Source: Latilactobacillus fragifolii
GTDB lineage: Bacteria; Bacillota; Bacilli; Lactobacillales; Lactobacillaceae
Length of the DNA: 64,000 nt
Direction: 5' to 3'
Assembly: GCF_905332535.1 (NCBI RefSeq)
Contig: NZ_CAJOCF010000001.1
Location: 248,001 to 312,000 of the forward strand
How positions within the stretch are numbered: position 1 is the stretch's first letter; the number at the start of each line of letters is the position of its first letter. The notes beneath the pieces were generated by a model, which was not told the origin of the DNA, searched no databases, and saw only the letters and a program-made list of their open reading frames with translations. Shown piece by piece: positions 17,978 through 25,937 of this stretch. Made by a program: the position numbers and the translations under genes.

Positions 17978-19042
17978 GTGAATCAATATGCTGGTGGAAG
18001 TGTGCCGACAATGGCCGGCTATCAAAGTGGTGGGTTTAATGCAGTGGCCGGCGAAGGCTATGCGGCGGCAGTGGCCGGCGTTACGAATATGAATCAAGCA
18101 CGATCAGCCGCTGACAAACAAGCCCGTCAAAGTATCGGTCAAATTCGTAAGGCACAAAAACAATACGCGAACGAGGTTAAAAGACAAAAGCGGATTGAAG
18201 AGAAAAAACGCAAAGCAGAAAATCGCCAAGCTGGCTGGGCAGACTTAATGATTGATGGTGTTTTTATCTTTGGTGGGGCTATCTTAGCTGTTGCCTCTGG
18301 TGGTGCGGCGATGCCGTTAATTTTATTGATTGGGAATATAATGTTTGGGGCCAATACATTATTAACCGATGCTAATAAAATAAGTACTGGTAATGATGAA
18401 GGAAACAACTTTCTAAAAGATAAATCACAAAGACTATTCGGGAGAAATGTAGGTGATGTTGTTTATGAGAGTGCAAATTTTGCTTCAGGCATTGTTGGTA
18501 GTGGTGGGGCCTATAAGGAGCTCGCTGAAAAAGGCATCGTTGTCGGTATTTCTAAAGGAAGTGAATCAATTTTGTCAGGAATGGATACGGGCATCGGTCA
18601 GAAGATTATTGCCGGAATTGGAAACACTAGCAGATCAGTCTTACCGAAGCTTAGTGAAAACGTAACAATGTCAACAGTTGGGAAAGAAGTCGTAAAGACC
18701 TATGGCAAAGAAGTCATCGTACAAGGTACTGAGAAAGTAGTAGAGAAAGAGGTGACAGATCCAGCTTCTGAAGTGGCCGAGAAGTTCGTAGAAGATGGGG
18801 TTTACGAAACAACGGGAAATAAGTTTATCTCTGAATCAATCGGAAAAACTGTTGAAAACGGCATGAAAAAAGGGACAGGAAAAGCTAGCGATAAAGTAAT
18901 TAATTCATCAAATGAGTATGTAAAACATTCACTTGAAAACACAGTTGAAAATGCGAAATTAAATCAAGCTCAATCAATTATCAAGACGTTGGGGCAACAA
19001 AATGGACAACGTGAATTTGGAAAGTATAAGGGTGGTTATTAA
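17978..19042 (+). CDS. N-terminally truncated Gly/Ala-rich toxin-like protein
   Basis: 354 codons from GTG 17978. The same frame runs upstream to ATG 17861/17870 but is broken by an amber codon at 17894–17896, so the original N-terminus is lost. The product has an Ala/Gly-rich start (SGGFNAVAGEGYAAAVAG), a basic helix (about residues 50–90), a hydrophobic Gly-rich hairpin (about 94–125) and a long polar tail. It lacks an LXG domain. The next gene encodes a membrane protein one base later. A diverged, shorter copy of the tail with a broken copy of the same membrane gene lies at 29475–30494. The pair therefore behaves like a membrane-active toxin with its immunity protein. Confidence 0.55.
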   Translation: MNQYAGGSVPTMAGYQSGGFNAVAGEGYAAAVAGVTNMNQARSAADKQARQSIGQIRKAQKQYANEVKRQKRIEEKKRKAENRQAGWADLMIDGVFIFGGAILAVASGGAAMPLILLIGNIMFGANTLLTDANKISTGNDEGNNFLKDKSQRLFGRNVGDVVYESANFASGIVGSGGAYKELAEKGIVVGISKGSESILSGMDTGIGQKIIAGIGNTSRSVLPKLSENVTMSTVGKEVVKTYGKEVIVQGTEKVVEKEVTDPASEVAEKFVEDGVYETTGNKFISESIGKTVENGMKKGTGKASDKVINSSNEYVKHSLENTVENAKLNQAQSIIKTLGQQNGQREFGKYKGGY

Positions 19043-19043
19043 T

Positions 19044-19682
19044 ATGGGCAGTATCGTAATTTATTATTTTTTATTTGGTCGTCAACACCAATCAAAAGAA
19101 TTTTTGATTAGTAAGATGGTTATTTATATAATTCTTAACATTGGTGTCGCCATTTGGTCGTCATTAAAGAATGTTAATGATGAGACAATTAATGGAAAGA
19201 AAGGGCAACAACAAACAATCAGTGATCTAAAGCCCATAAGTCTAGTAGGAACAGTAGTAATTTGGTATATTTCGATGTTTGGTTTTGGTAATAATTTAGA
19301 TACATTAATCAATCCAAGTGTTGATTCAAACATAATGGGAATGTGTATAACGGGATCCTTGACAATTTTTGGATTTATCTGGATGGTTAGTGCCTGGTAT
19401 ATATTATTAATAAATATTAAGAAAAGCGATAAAACACCAGAAGAAAAGATCCGTTTTTACTTAGATGATAATCGGACATGGAATGGTGGCATAACTGGTT
19501 TTGTAATATGTATGGCAGGGGCTTTTATGTTCATGGTAACATTACCAACAAAACCAGCAACGAAGGAATTTGAATTTCATCCAGTAGAATTATCAGTAGC
19601 GCTAATAGTGGTTATAGGAACCGTTTACTTGAGCGTTAAAGTACCAAAGTGGTTCCGTAAGTACGCAGAACGTTTTATCTAA
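19044..19682 (+). CDS. Polytopic membrane protein, candidate immunity (copy A)
   Basis: A 212-residue protein; ATG 19044 follows an AAGGGTGG site and stands one base after the upstream stop. About five membrane helices are visible (near residues 2–10, 18–38, 64–84, 98–122 and 150–200), with a charged KKSDKTPEEK loop and a conserved end VPKWFRKYAERFI. It has no recognised family motif. Three copies exist in this window: this one, a nearly identical intact one at 30692, and a diverged broken one at 29868. Two follow Gly-rich toxin tails, which suggests immunity to a membrane-active effector. Confidence 0.6.
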   Translation: MGSIVIYYFLFGRQHQSKEFLISKMVIYIILNIGVAIWSSLKNVNDETINGKKGQQQTISDLKPISLVGTVVIWYISMFGFGNNLDTLINPSVDSNIMGMCITGSLTIFGFIWMVSAWYILLINIKKSDKTPEEKIRFYLDDNRTWNGGITGFVICMAGAFMFMVTLPTKPATKEFEFHPVELSVALIVVIGTVYLSVKVPKWFRKYAERFI

Positions 19683-19690
19683 AGAATCAT

Positions 19691-19719
19691 AGACCAAGTC
19701 CAAATGGCTTGGTCTTTTA
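19691..19719 (+). terminator. Rho-independent terminator
   Basis: AGACCAAG and CTTGGTCT form an 8-bp stem around a nine-base loop, followed by TTT. The same hairpin follows the near-identical membrane gene at 31345, so it was duplicated with the gene. Confidence 0.75.
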
Positions 19720-19754
19720 AATAGGACAAATAATCTGATTTGCATAGAATTGAT

Positions 19755-20273
19755 ATGGAAAAGGTAGCTGCAGTAATTGAAATGGTCGCAACTGCAGTCG
19801 CTGTCGAAGGAACAGCCAAAGCCGAAGAAATCGTGCTGAAAAACGAGCGGATGGCAATAGAAGGCGAGAAAGCCACGGCTAAAAGTGAAAAAGTTATGTC
19901 ATCAGTTGAAGCAGAAGGCAAGGCGTTTAACGCTATTAAAGGTTCAGATAACGCAGATTCTGTAATGCTTGGAAAGTACGATGGTGGTGGTTCTACAAAC
20001 TATGTGACTAAAGCAAATGAATTTAATTCTCAATATTTTGACTTGGATGATTGGAGTCAACTTAGCTCAGAATATAGCGATTCTGAAATTTGGAAGATTA
20101 ATGAAAAATTTTTAGATATTCAAGTGGGTTCGGGTAGAGATATTCTTTTCTCACATAATTTAAAAGAGTTTATTATTAATAACAATTCGTTTTACTCTAA
20201 GGAAGTGAATTATTTATTAGATCATGGTTTTAAAATAGAAAAGTATGGAGATGTTTGGCGGCTTGTTAGATGA
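19755..20273 (+). pseudogene. Orphan toxin tip with remnant LXG linker
   Basis: The first ~45 codons (EKVAAVIEMVATAVA, then KAEEIVLKNERMAIEGEKA) repeat the linker of the GHH LXG toxin with internal deletions. The last ~110 codons are a different tip: VMLGKYDGGGSTNYV, then SEIWKINEKFLDIQVGSG and a C-terminal EVNYLLDHGFKI. A FLD…I…G core with a late YLL…GF motif resembles tips found on other polymorphic toxins, but I cannot name its activity. No ribosome site or LXG domain is present. It is a stored tip that would need recombination into an LXG gene to be expressed. TTG 19740 is an alternative start. Confidence 0.6.
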
Positions 20274-20649
20274 AAAAGATTTTATTAATGAGAAATACTT
20301 AGGATTCACAGAAGCTACTTTTTTTAAGATATTTGGAGATGAATTAATTTTAAAAAATAAAACTTTTTCTAATCATAATGCTGGAATGGGATATTTTAAA
20401 TTGATTTACCTTTATCCAATATATGGTTATGAAATTACTTTTGAATACGAAAATCTCCTATTTACGATAAAGATAAAATACGGTTCATTTGTGTGTTTCT
20501 TATTAAGTTTTCATGAGGAATTAAATAATAGATTAGATGAACAGGATATATTCAAAGCAATTAAAGCTTTAAAAAAAGATATTCAACAAAATAACTTAGA
20601 GTTTTATAAAATTACCAAAAGCGGTGATTATAAGAGGGTGAAAAAATAA
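20245..20649 (+). CDS. Candidate immunity protein for the orphan tip
   Basis: A 134-residue soluble, Phe/Tyr/Lys-rich protein that overlaps the end of the orphan tip. The start is uncertain: ATG 20245 and ATG 20251 lack good sites, while a TTG at 20263 lies 12 bases behind GGAG. The KDFINEKYLGFTEATFFKIFGDELIL opening and the regular helical end suggest a folded domain of a small immunity family, but none that I recognise. Its assignment rests on the toxin/immunity order. Confidence 0.5.
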   Translation: MEMFGGLLDEKDFINEKYLGFTEATFFKIFGDELILKNKTFSNHNAGMGYFKLIYLYPIYGYEITFEYENLLFTIKIKYGSFVCFLLSFHEELNNRLDEQDIFKAIKALKKDIQQNNLEFYKITKSGDYKRVKK

Positions 20650-20650
20650 T

Positions 20651-21098
20651 ATGAATAATAAAGCAATTTATGATGATTTACGGTCTAAGGCATTAGAAAT
20701 ACAACCTGAAGATTTAGGAATTAGATTAGAGAATGAGACGCAAGTCTATGCGGCTTTAATTGATTTTAAAACTAATAATAGGCTAGTCACATTATTCTGT
20801 ACGATTAATGGTGATGTTAGTCTTTATTTTAGTGATGCCGTTCCAGCTATTGGATTAGGTCAGAGTGAGTTAATTCAAAAGAAAGCTATTTCGTTTTTAA
20901 TCAGTTCAGGGCAGACAATTCCGTATTTAGCTAAAATGAATCATTCGTCTGATTATGATAAAGAACGGGTGTTTTTGCTAGCCGAAAAAAAAATACACAC
21001 TATCGATTAATCAAAACGACAAAGATAAAATAAGTCAGTTTTTAGATTTTTTAATCCAGAATATCATTTCTGAAATTAAAAAATCAGAAGAGTTATAA
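20651..21098 (+). pseudogene. Second candidate immunity gene, 3' frameshift
   Basis: ATG 20651 follows AGAGGGTG and opens with MNNKAIYDDLRSKALEIQPE, leading to 119 codons that stop at 21010. Just before the stop is a run of nine A residues. Beyond it another frame continues LSINQNDKDKISQFLDFLI and on to a stop at 21096–21098, with helical composition like the rest. A single indel near 20985–20998 would restore a ~149-residue protein. Probably an immunity gene in decay. The function is inferred from its place between two orphan tips. Confidence 0.55.
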
Positions 21099-21121
21099 TG
21101 TGATATATTTCAATACAAAGG

Positions 21122-21271
21122 TGTAGTTTGGAGACAGTCGACATTGGAATGATTGCAAGGACTGTAAAACCAAGTCTACCTAATGTAGGTGGTCAGTCAA
21201 CAAATTACATTCGCATTATAATAGATAAAGTAGGTAATTTGGTTACTACGTATTCAATACCAAAACCGTAG
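21122..21271 (+). pseudogene. 3' end of a lost toxin tip
   Basis: One frame without a start reads SLETVDIGMIARTVKPSLPN then VGGQSTNYIRIIIDKVGN and ends at TAG 21271. A VGGQS…NYIRI…D.GN ending is common at the C-termini of polymorphic toxin tips. The front of the domain is gone and the family cannot be assigned. Confidence 0.5.
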
Positions 21272-21281
21272 GAGAATAAGC

Positions 21282-21732
21282 ATGAACGAAGAAATTGTAC
21301 AGTTGTATAAAAGCTTTAAAAAAAATGAACTTTGAATATTTTCAGAAAATTGATTGAATATATCAATAAGTATGACCTCAATTTTAGAAATTTTGTTTTT
21401 GAAAACAATTTAAATAGCATTGAAAAATTTAAAGAAGATGAATTTTATCTAGGGCTACAGATGATAATTTAGAAGGGTGGGCATCATTTTGTGCAAGAGA
21501 GATGCTCAAAACAACTGAAAAAGAGATTTGTGGCAATGTAATTCATATGTTATGGGATGTTGCTACATTTATGACAGAAGAGTTATGTCCAAGTTGTCAA
21601 GATGCTAATTTAAAAATTCCATCTTCTACAGATCAAACGATTATTTACAAAACTTGCGATAATTGCTTAGTCACAATAGAAAACGATAAGTATGTTGAAA
21701 GACCGAAAGAAATGATACCTGCAGCCAAATGA
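21282..21732 (+). pseudogene. Broken zinc-ribbon immunity-like gene
   Basis: ATG 21282 follows a GTAGGAGAA site and opens NEEIVQLYKSFKKN, then is broken near 21318 and again near 21450. In the third frame it continues ATDDNLEGWASFCAREMLKT to the stop at 21732. The last part has CPSC and CDNC pairs, a likely zinc ribbon. The longest intact frame is 21502–21732 (76 codons). Lying directly behind a toxin tail fragment, it is most likely the matching immunity gene, now inactive. Confidence 0.55.
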
Positions 21733-21891
21733 CAAATAAAAATTTTGTTGGAAAAATGATAGATTTATGACTGTGGAAGTAAATTGTATATTAGTAAATT
21801 ATAAAGAACGCTCCAGTTTTTCCATGCTATTTTGCTAGATTTTGAAGATGAAAAAAGAAGTTTTAGAAGAATAAATTCAAATATTAAAGTA

Positions 21892-21938
21892 AAAAGGTAT
21901 GTTCTCTATATTCAGTCGAGAACATACCTTTTTTTATT
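21892..21938 (+). terminator. Rho-independent terminator
   Basis: AAAGGTATGTTCTC pairs with GAGAACATACCTTT around a 12-base loop and is followed by a T run. It closes the zinc-ribbon immunity remnant. Confidence 0.85.
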
Positions 21939-21987
21939 AGTTACTTAAAGATCAAAAGGAACAGCTAAAGCCGAAGAAGAAATCGTG

Positions 21988-22497
21988 ATGAAGAACGAGC
22001 GGATGGTAGCTGAAGGTGAGGAAGTCAGTGCGGCTAACGTAACTTCAAAATACGATGATTTATATACTTATAAATATAATGGAGATGACAATCCAGGACC
22101 ATTAAATAAAGTTAGAGAGCAACCAAATAATAATTTTTATGGTGGCAGATATGATATGGAGGTTTTAAAAGAATCGAAAGTCTACTATAGAGGTGGAGAT
22201 TCGACAAGTCCCTTAGGACAGTGGTTCACAGAAACACCACCTAGTTCAGTAGCAGATATTCGAATCAATTTGGCAGTAAAACCTCAATGGTTAGATAAAA
22301 ATGGGACGTTAACGGGAACATCCACCATAGATACAGTCTATAAGGTTGAGATACCAGCTGGTACAACAATTTACAAAGGACTAGTAGGGAGCCAAGGTGG
22401 AATCTATCAAGGAGGATTAAATAATAATCAAGTATTTATTCAAAATCCATGGCTTTTAGACAAAGTAAATATTTTAGGGAAGCAACCATTAAAGTAG
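21988..22497 (+). CDS. Orphan ART-like toxin tip behind an LXG linker remnant
   Basis: The frame opens in the linker seam (KAEEEIV before the ATG, then KNERMVAEGEEVS) and continues for ~140 residues as a separate tip. It contains YYRGGDSTSPLGQWFT, ADIRINLAVKPQW, VYKVEIPAGTTIYKG and a late GGLNNNQVFI. Arg–Gly-Gly at the start, a WFT segment, P-A-G-T, and a Q-V-F-I near the end are the layout of ADP-ribosyltransferase-like toxin tips. A glutamate is usual where Gln is seen here, so activity is uncertain. There is no ribosome site and no LXG domain, only a GTG/ATG inside the seam, so it is probably silent. Confidence 0.6.
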   Translation: MKNERMVAEGEEVSAANVTSKYDDLYTYKYNGDDNPGPLNKVREQPNNNFYGGRYDMEVLKESKVYYRGGDSTSPLGQWFTETPPSSVADIRINLAVKPQWLDKNGTLTGTSTIDTVYKVEIPAGTTIYKGLVGSQGGIYQGGLNNNQVFIQNPWLLDKVNILGKQPLK

Positions 22498-22512
22498 GAT
22501 AGGGTGAGTTAT

Positions 22513-22810
22513 GTGGAAACTGAACTTGAGATTAAAACTGTAGTACAACAATTATTATTACTTTTAATAAAATATGATAATGGGAAAATCAATTATCAAA
22601 TTCAGAAGTTAAAAGATATAAATGAAATTTTAGATTCAGATATTAAGAGTTCGAAAAAAAAGAAATATTAAAAGATATGTCGAAGAATATTTATCCCCCT
22701 CAGGGAGGATTAACCGATTTTATGTTTGGGATAATGATAACTCAAAAAGAATAGAAATCAATCAGTCCATCAGTGCATTAAATGATAAACTTTGGAATTT
22801 AATAAAATAA
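22513..22810 (+). pseudogene. Broken immunity gene for the ART-like tip
   Basis: GTG 22513 follows AGGGTGAG and opens ETELEIKTVVQQLLLLLIKY. The frame is lost at an A-run near 22650, resumes as EILKDMSKNIYPPQGGL, is lost again near 22718, and ends DFYVWDND…LNDKLWNLIK at TAA 22810. Two indels would restore a ~98-residue soluble protein with the IYPP.GGL.DFYVWD core seen in small proteins encoded behind toxin tips. The immunity role is inferred from position. Confidence 0.6.
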
Positions 22811-22865
22811 AAAAGGCACCTACTACTCGATGGGAATCGAAAAAATAGAGCCTTGACTAGAAAAA

Positions 22866-22990
22866 GGTCGGTTTAAATTATGCGATTAGAAGATGCTTTC
22901 AGAAGGTTATCTAGGATTGTTGTTCGAACCATGCGCGTAAAGTTACACTAAGTGAATCCTCATTAATTGATTATGTTGGCACAATGACAA
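22866..22990 (+). pseudogene. Scraps of the long DUF4176 gene
   Basis: Two short stretches match the cassette 1 DUF4176 gene: about 22866–22892 (compare 9948–9974) and about 22928–22985 (compare 10144–10203). The segment between them is lost and the frame is broken. It sits directly upstream of the 153-bp promoter repeat, so a deleted cassette once ended here. Confidence 0.7.
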
Positions 22991-22991
22991 T

Positions 22992-23144
22992 TTATATGGA
23001 GACGGTTATAGCACAAAAATATCGTTTTTGTGAGGCTAATATAACGTTTAGTACATAATGTTGACAGTTTGTATCAGAGTATATATTGCGCAATGAATAT
23101 TTGATATAGTATATATTGGTGAAGGTGCTTTACGATTATTAATC
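22992..23144 (+). repeat. 153-bp promoter repeat, copy B (active-looking)
   Basis: Full-length match to 16351–16503. Here it ends 20 bases before the first gene of cassette 3 and keeps a consensus TTGACA box. Its position makes it the cassette promoter region and a likely homologous recombination anchor for whole-cassette exchange. Confidence 0.85.
23061..23089 (+). promoter_or_regulatory. Promoter of LXG cassette 3
   Basis: TTGACA at 23061–23066 is followed by TATATT at 23082 (15-base spacer) or TATTGC at 23084 (17-base spacer). It lies 75–100 bases before the first lap gene. Copy A of the repeat has lost the first T of the -35 box. Confidence 0.6.
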
Positions 23145-23163
23145 ATGGGAGGGATTTCGATTT

Positions 23164-23589
23164 ATGACTGACGATAAAGCGGCACAGAAGCAAAAACAAA
23201 GTGCAGCTCAGAAAGCAAAGCTTATCGCGGCTAAAAATAAGAAAAAAAGTATTGATGCGCAGATTGAAGAACTAAGGGTGGTAAGACGCAAAATTCTAGT
23301 ACTTAATGGGCAGCTCAATCGCTATCGAGAACAAATGTCTCGGTCATTATTGCAGCCAGATGCGAATTTTAAAGGAGATCGTCGTGATAAATTCGATGCA
23401 AAAATAAACGATACTATAGCAACGATTGGTCTTATCGAGGCTAAGCATGTTTATAATTGCGGTTTAATCGAAAAGAAAATTATGGCGCTTCAATATGAAT
23501 CAGATGGTTTAATGGGTATTATAGGAGAAATAAATCGGGTGATAGGTTCATTGTCTTCTGAGATTAGTTCGTTATTAAGGGGAAATTGA
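23164..23589 (+). CDS. DUF5082 (YwqH-like) LXG-associated helical protein, cassette 3
   Basis: A 141-residue helical protein behind a GGGAGGG site. The first ~30 codons (bases 23179–23257) are almost identical in DNA to the cassette 1 copy, after which the proteins diverge, sharing only the helical pattern and the end SSEISSLL. It is the first of the two small helical partners expected to bind the helices of the LXG toxin encoded at 24546. The stop is one base before the next start. Confidence 0.82.
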   Translation: MTDDKAAQKQKQSAAQKAKLIAAKNKKKSIDAQIEELRVVRRKILVLNGQLNRYREQMSRSLLQPDANFKGDRRDKFDAKINDTIATIGLIEAKHVYNCGLIEKKIMALQYESDGLMGIIGEINRVIGSLSSEISSLLRGN

Positions 23590-23590
23590 T

Positions 23591-23869
23591 ATGGCAACTA
23601 AAACAGGAACAAAATTAGATCAGTGGCAACGAGAAATCATTGGTCTTAAGCAATTTGTTAGTGAAGTTAGTACAGTTAAAGATACGTCGGTAACTAAGAC
23701 GGATATGGAAGCTTTTAAGGAAATTCATGAACTTTCAAAAAATTTTAATACATCCTTGAAACAATTTAAAGCTTATGTAGATGCAGATGGTACCAAGATG
23801 ATGAAAGCCGCTAAAAATAAGCACGAAGATGATCGTCAAGGTGCTGCGACGATGCGTAAAGGAGGTTAA
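23591..23869 (+). CDS. DUF5344 (YwqI-like) LXG-associated helical protein, cassette 3
   Basis: A 92-residue helical protein starting MATKTGTKLDQW behind AAGGGGAAA. It shares with the cassette 1 copy the opening A.KTG.KL..W and the tail DGTKMMKAAKNKHEDDRQGA. It is expected to pair with the preceding DUF5082 protein to target the toxin. Like its paralogue it carries no WXG motif. Confidence 0.8.
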   Translation: MATKTGTKLDQWQREIIGLKQFVSEVSTVKDTSVTKTDMEAFKEIHELSKNFNTSLKQFKAYVDADGTKMMKAAKNKHEDDRQGAATMRKGG

Positions 23870-23874
23870 TTGCA

Positions 23875-24549
23875 GTGGATAAAAATGACCTGTGGCGAAT
23901 TACTCTCGAAAGAAGTTTTAAAACGGAAAAATCTATACAAGATTATTTAACCATTGGCACGATGTTAGGTACCCAGAAATCGCTATTTAAACAACTTTAC
24001 CTGGCTTATCTTAACCAATTATCTTCGTTTGAACATAAATCAATGCTTGGTGCAAAGATGAATGTTCGAATGGATTATCAGCAGCGCAGCGTTGTTATTA
24101 GCAGAGCAGAACAAAAACTAACGTTTACGTTTAAAGAATTCCAACAATTTATGGCGCTAATTGATGCTGTCTTTGGTGAAATATATCCAATCGGTACAGT
24201 AGTCGAATTGGACGAAGCGTTGCTACCCAAAGAAACAGAACAATTCATGACAGATCCTGACGACGGGCTACTGGTAGTATTACATGCCAGAAAAATTCCA
24301 TTAGAGGAAGACCAACAACTCGTTGATTATGTGGGTACACTATGGCCTTTTGGGATGATGCCTGATGTTGAGCCATTATTTATCAATAATCTAATGATCA
24401 AAAGAGTTGTCGCGTTGGGGTTAACCAATGATTATGAAGCACAATTCACCTGGAATGGCTTAAGGATGAGTCAAATTCGAGGACAACGTTATTCATATGT
24501 TTTTAGTGACTTATTTGTAGAAACTTTTGAAAAGGAGTCTGAAGTATGA
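23875..24549 (+). CDS. Long DUF4176-domain protein, candidate LXG toxin partner, cassette 3
   Basis: A 224-residue protein from GTG 23875, preceded by AAGGAGG. The N-terminal extension (SIQDYLTIGTMLGTQKSLFK, then QLYLAYLNQ) and the C-terminal DUF4176 block (YPIGTVVELDE, YVGTLWPFGMMPD) align throughout with the cassette 1 protein. It overlaps the toxin start by four bases. The conserved coupling of the long form to the LXG gene, as against the short form after the immunity gene, suggests it handles the toxin itself. Confidence 0.8.
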   Translation: MDKNDLWRITLERSFKTEKSIQDYLTIGTMLGTQKSLFKQLYLAYLNQLSSFEHKSMLGAKMNVRMDYQQRSVVISRAEQKLTFTFKEFQQFMALIDAVFGEIYPIGTVVELDEALLPKETEQFMTDPDDGLLVVLHARKIPLEEDQQLVDYVGTLWPFGMMPDVEPLFINNLMIKRVVALGLTNDYEAQFTWNGLRMSQIRGQRYSYVFSDLFVETFEKESEV

Positions 24550-25937
24550 AAATTAATATTGCGGAATTAGAAACGCTCCAGGACTCACTTGACCGTACAC
24601 AAAAGAAAATTCAAGGTCAGTTGCAAGATGCGCAAAAAGCTGCTAAGAAAGTGGTGAATGGTGACGCACTATCTGGTAAGGTGAAAACAGCGATTAACGC
24701 TGACATCAGTAATCATCAGCTACCGATGCTAACCAACTATTACGATGCATTGCATTATCTAAGTCAAACATTAACTGAACGACTGACAGCTTTTAAATCT
24801 GGTGTCAACGAGCACAGTAGTTCAGCCGTAATCGATACGGAGAAGCTTGACGCATTAGAGCGGAAGCTATCAGAAAAGGAAACTGATTATTTTAAACTTG
24901 GAGGGCAATTTAATCAGGCATACTCACAAGCAGCGGGCATTATGAGTTTTGATAAGCCGAATGCTAAGAAATTAACCACTGATTTTAATGCGGCAAAAAA
25001 GGTATTAACGAATACGAAAAAGGATATGGCTTCTTTCGTAACCAATGTTAGAGCGTCTGCAGTAACTGCAATTTTAGATAAACAAGCAAGCGAATTAACA
25101 CGTGTCAGCAATGCTGTATCGCTAAGTTACACGAGCCCACAAGCACTATCTATATATGGTAGTCAGGACTTCAAAAATGCGACAAAGGCCCAACATTTAT
25201 CAGTTAAAACAGCTGAAAAAGCGGCTTTGAAAGCACATAAGCGAAGGATTGCGAGAGAGGGTTACTTAATAGCAGCGATTCGTGGCGATTTAACAAATAA
25301 AGAAGCTAGTCGTTTTAATAAAAAAATAAATACTTTTTGGGGAATAGCGTCACCATTTATTCAAGATGGTATTTTAAATGGAATAGAAAAAGTATTTGAT
25401 AAAACAGCATCAGTACTTAAAGAGATTTATGATAGTGGGAGCCCATATTTATCAAAATATTTATCTGAAATAATGGTTGTAGCAACAAGAATGAAAAACA
25501 TTAGTAAGGGAGTACCTATTGTGGGTGGTGGTTTTGTTTTCTATGATGACTACAAGAAAAGTCATGATTTGGGGCAAGCAATTACACATACTGCTGTTAA
25601 TACAATAACCGGAATTTTCATTGAAGGCGGAACAGGAATATTTTCTGCTGCAATAGAAGTCGGGAGTGTAGGTACAGGCACGCCTCTAGCGGCTGGAGTG
25701 GCGGTCGGCGGATTTACGATTAATGTTGGCACTCAAGTAGAAATCGATAATTTTTTTGAAGAGGTTCCTATGAATACATGGCAAGATAGGATTAGTGAAG
25801 CTTTTAGGATACGAAAAGAACTAAATGAGAAATATATTTATAGTGATCATAAATTATCTGAATATGAAAAGGATTATTTCAGAAAGTATTCTGGGAACCC
25901 AATGGATACGTATAAGGGGCTTACGAATGGAAATTAA
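24546..25937 (+). CDS. LXG toxin with glycine-rich membrane-active-type C-terminus, cassette 3
   Basis: A 463-residue T7SSb effector behind AAAGGAG. Residues 1–235 form the LXG domain, with LSG at 42–44. The C-terminal region starts with an amphipathic stretch (about 245–320) and continues with a Gly-rich hydrophobic segment (GVPIVGGGFVFYDDYKK, then IEGGTGIFSAAIEVGSVGTG, about 325–400). It ends in a charged tail. No nuclease or ART motif is visible. As in cassette 1, the next gene encodes a multi-pass membrane protein, which fits a toxin acting on the membrane. The tip is only distantly similar to the cassette 1 tip, sharing a DLGQAI.H..V motif. Confidence 0.82.
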   Translation: MKINIAELETLQDSLDRTQKKIQGQLQDAQKAAKKVVNGDALSGKVKTAINADISNHQLPMLTNYYDALHYLSQTLTERLTAFKSGVNEHSSSAVIDTEKLDALERKLSEKETDYFKLGGQFNQAYSQAAGIMSFDKPNAKKLTTDFNAAKKVLTNTKKDMASFVTNVRASAVTAILDKQASELTRVSNAVSLSYTSPQALSIYGSQDFKNATKAQHLSVKTAEKAALKAHKRRIAREGYLIAAIRGDLTNKEASRFNKKINTFWGIASPFIQDGILNGIEKVFDKTASVLKEIYDSGSPYLSKYLSEIMVVATRMKNISKGVPIVGGGFVFYDDYKKSHDLGQAITHTAVNTITGIFIEGGTGIFSAAIEVGSVGTGTPLAAGVAVGGFTINVGTQVEIDNFFEEVPMNTWQDRISEAFRIRKELNEKYIYSDHKLSEYEKDYFRKYSGNPMDTYKGLTNGN

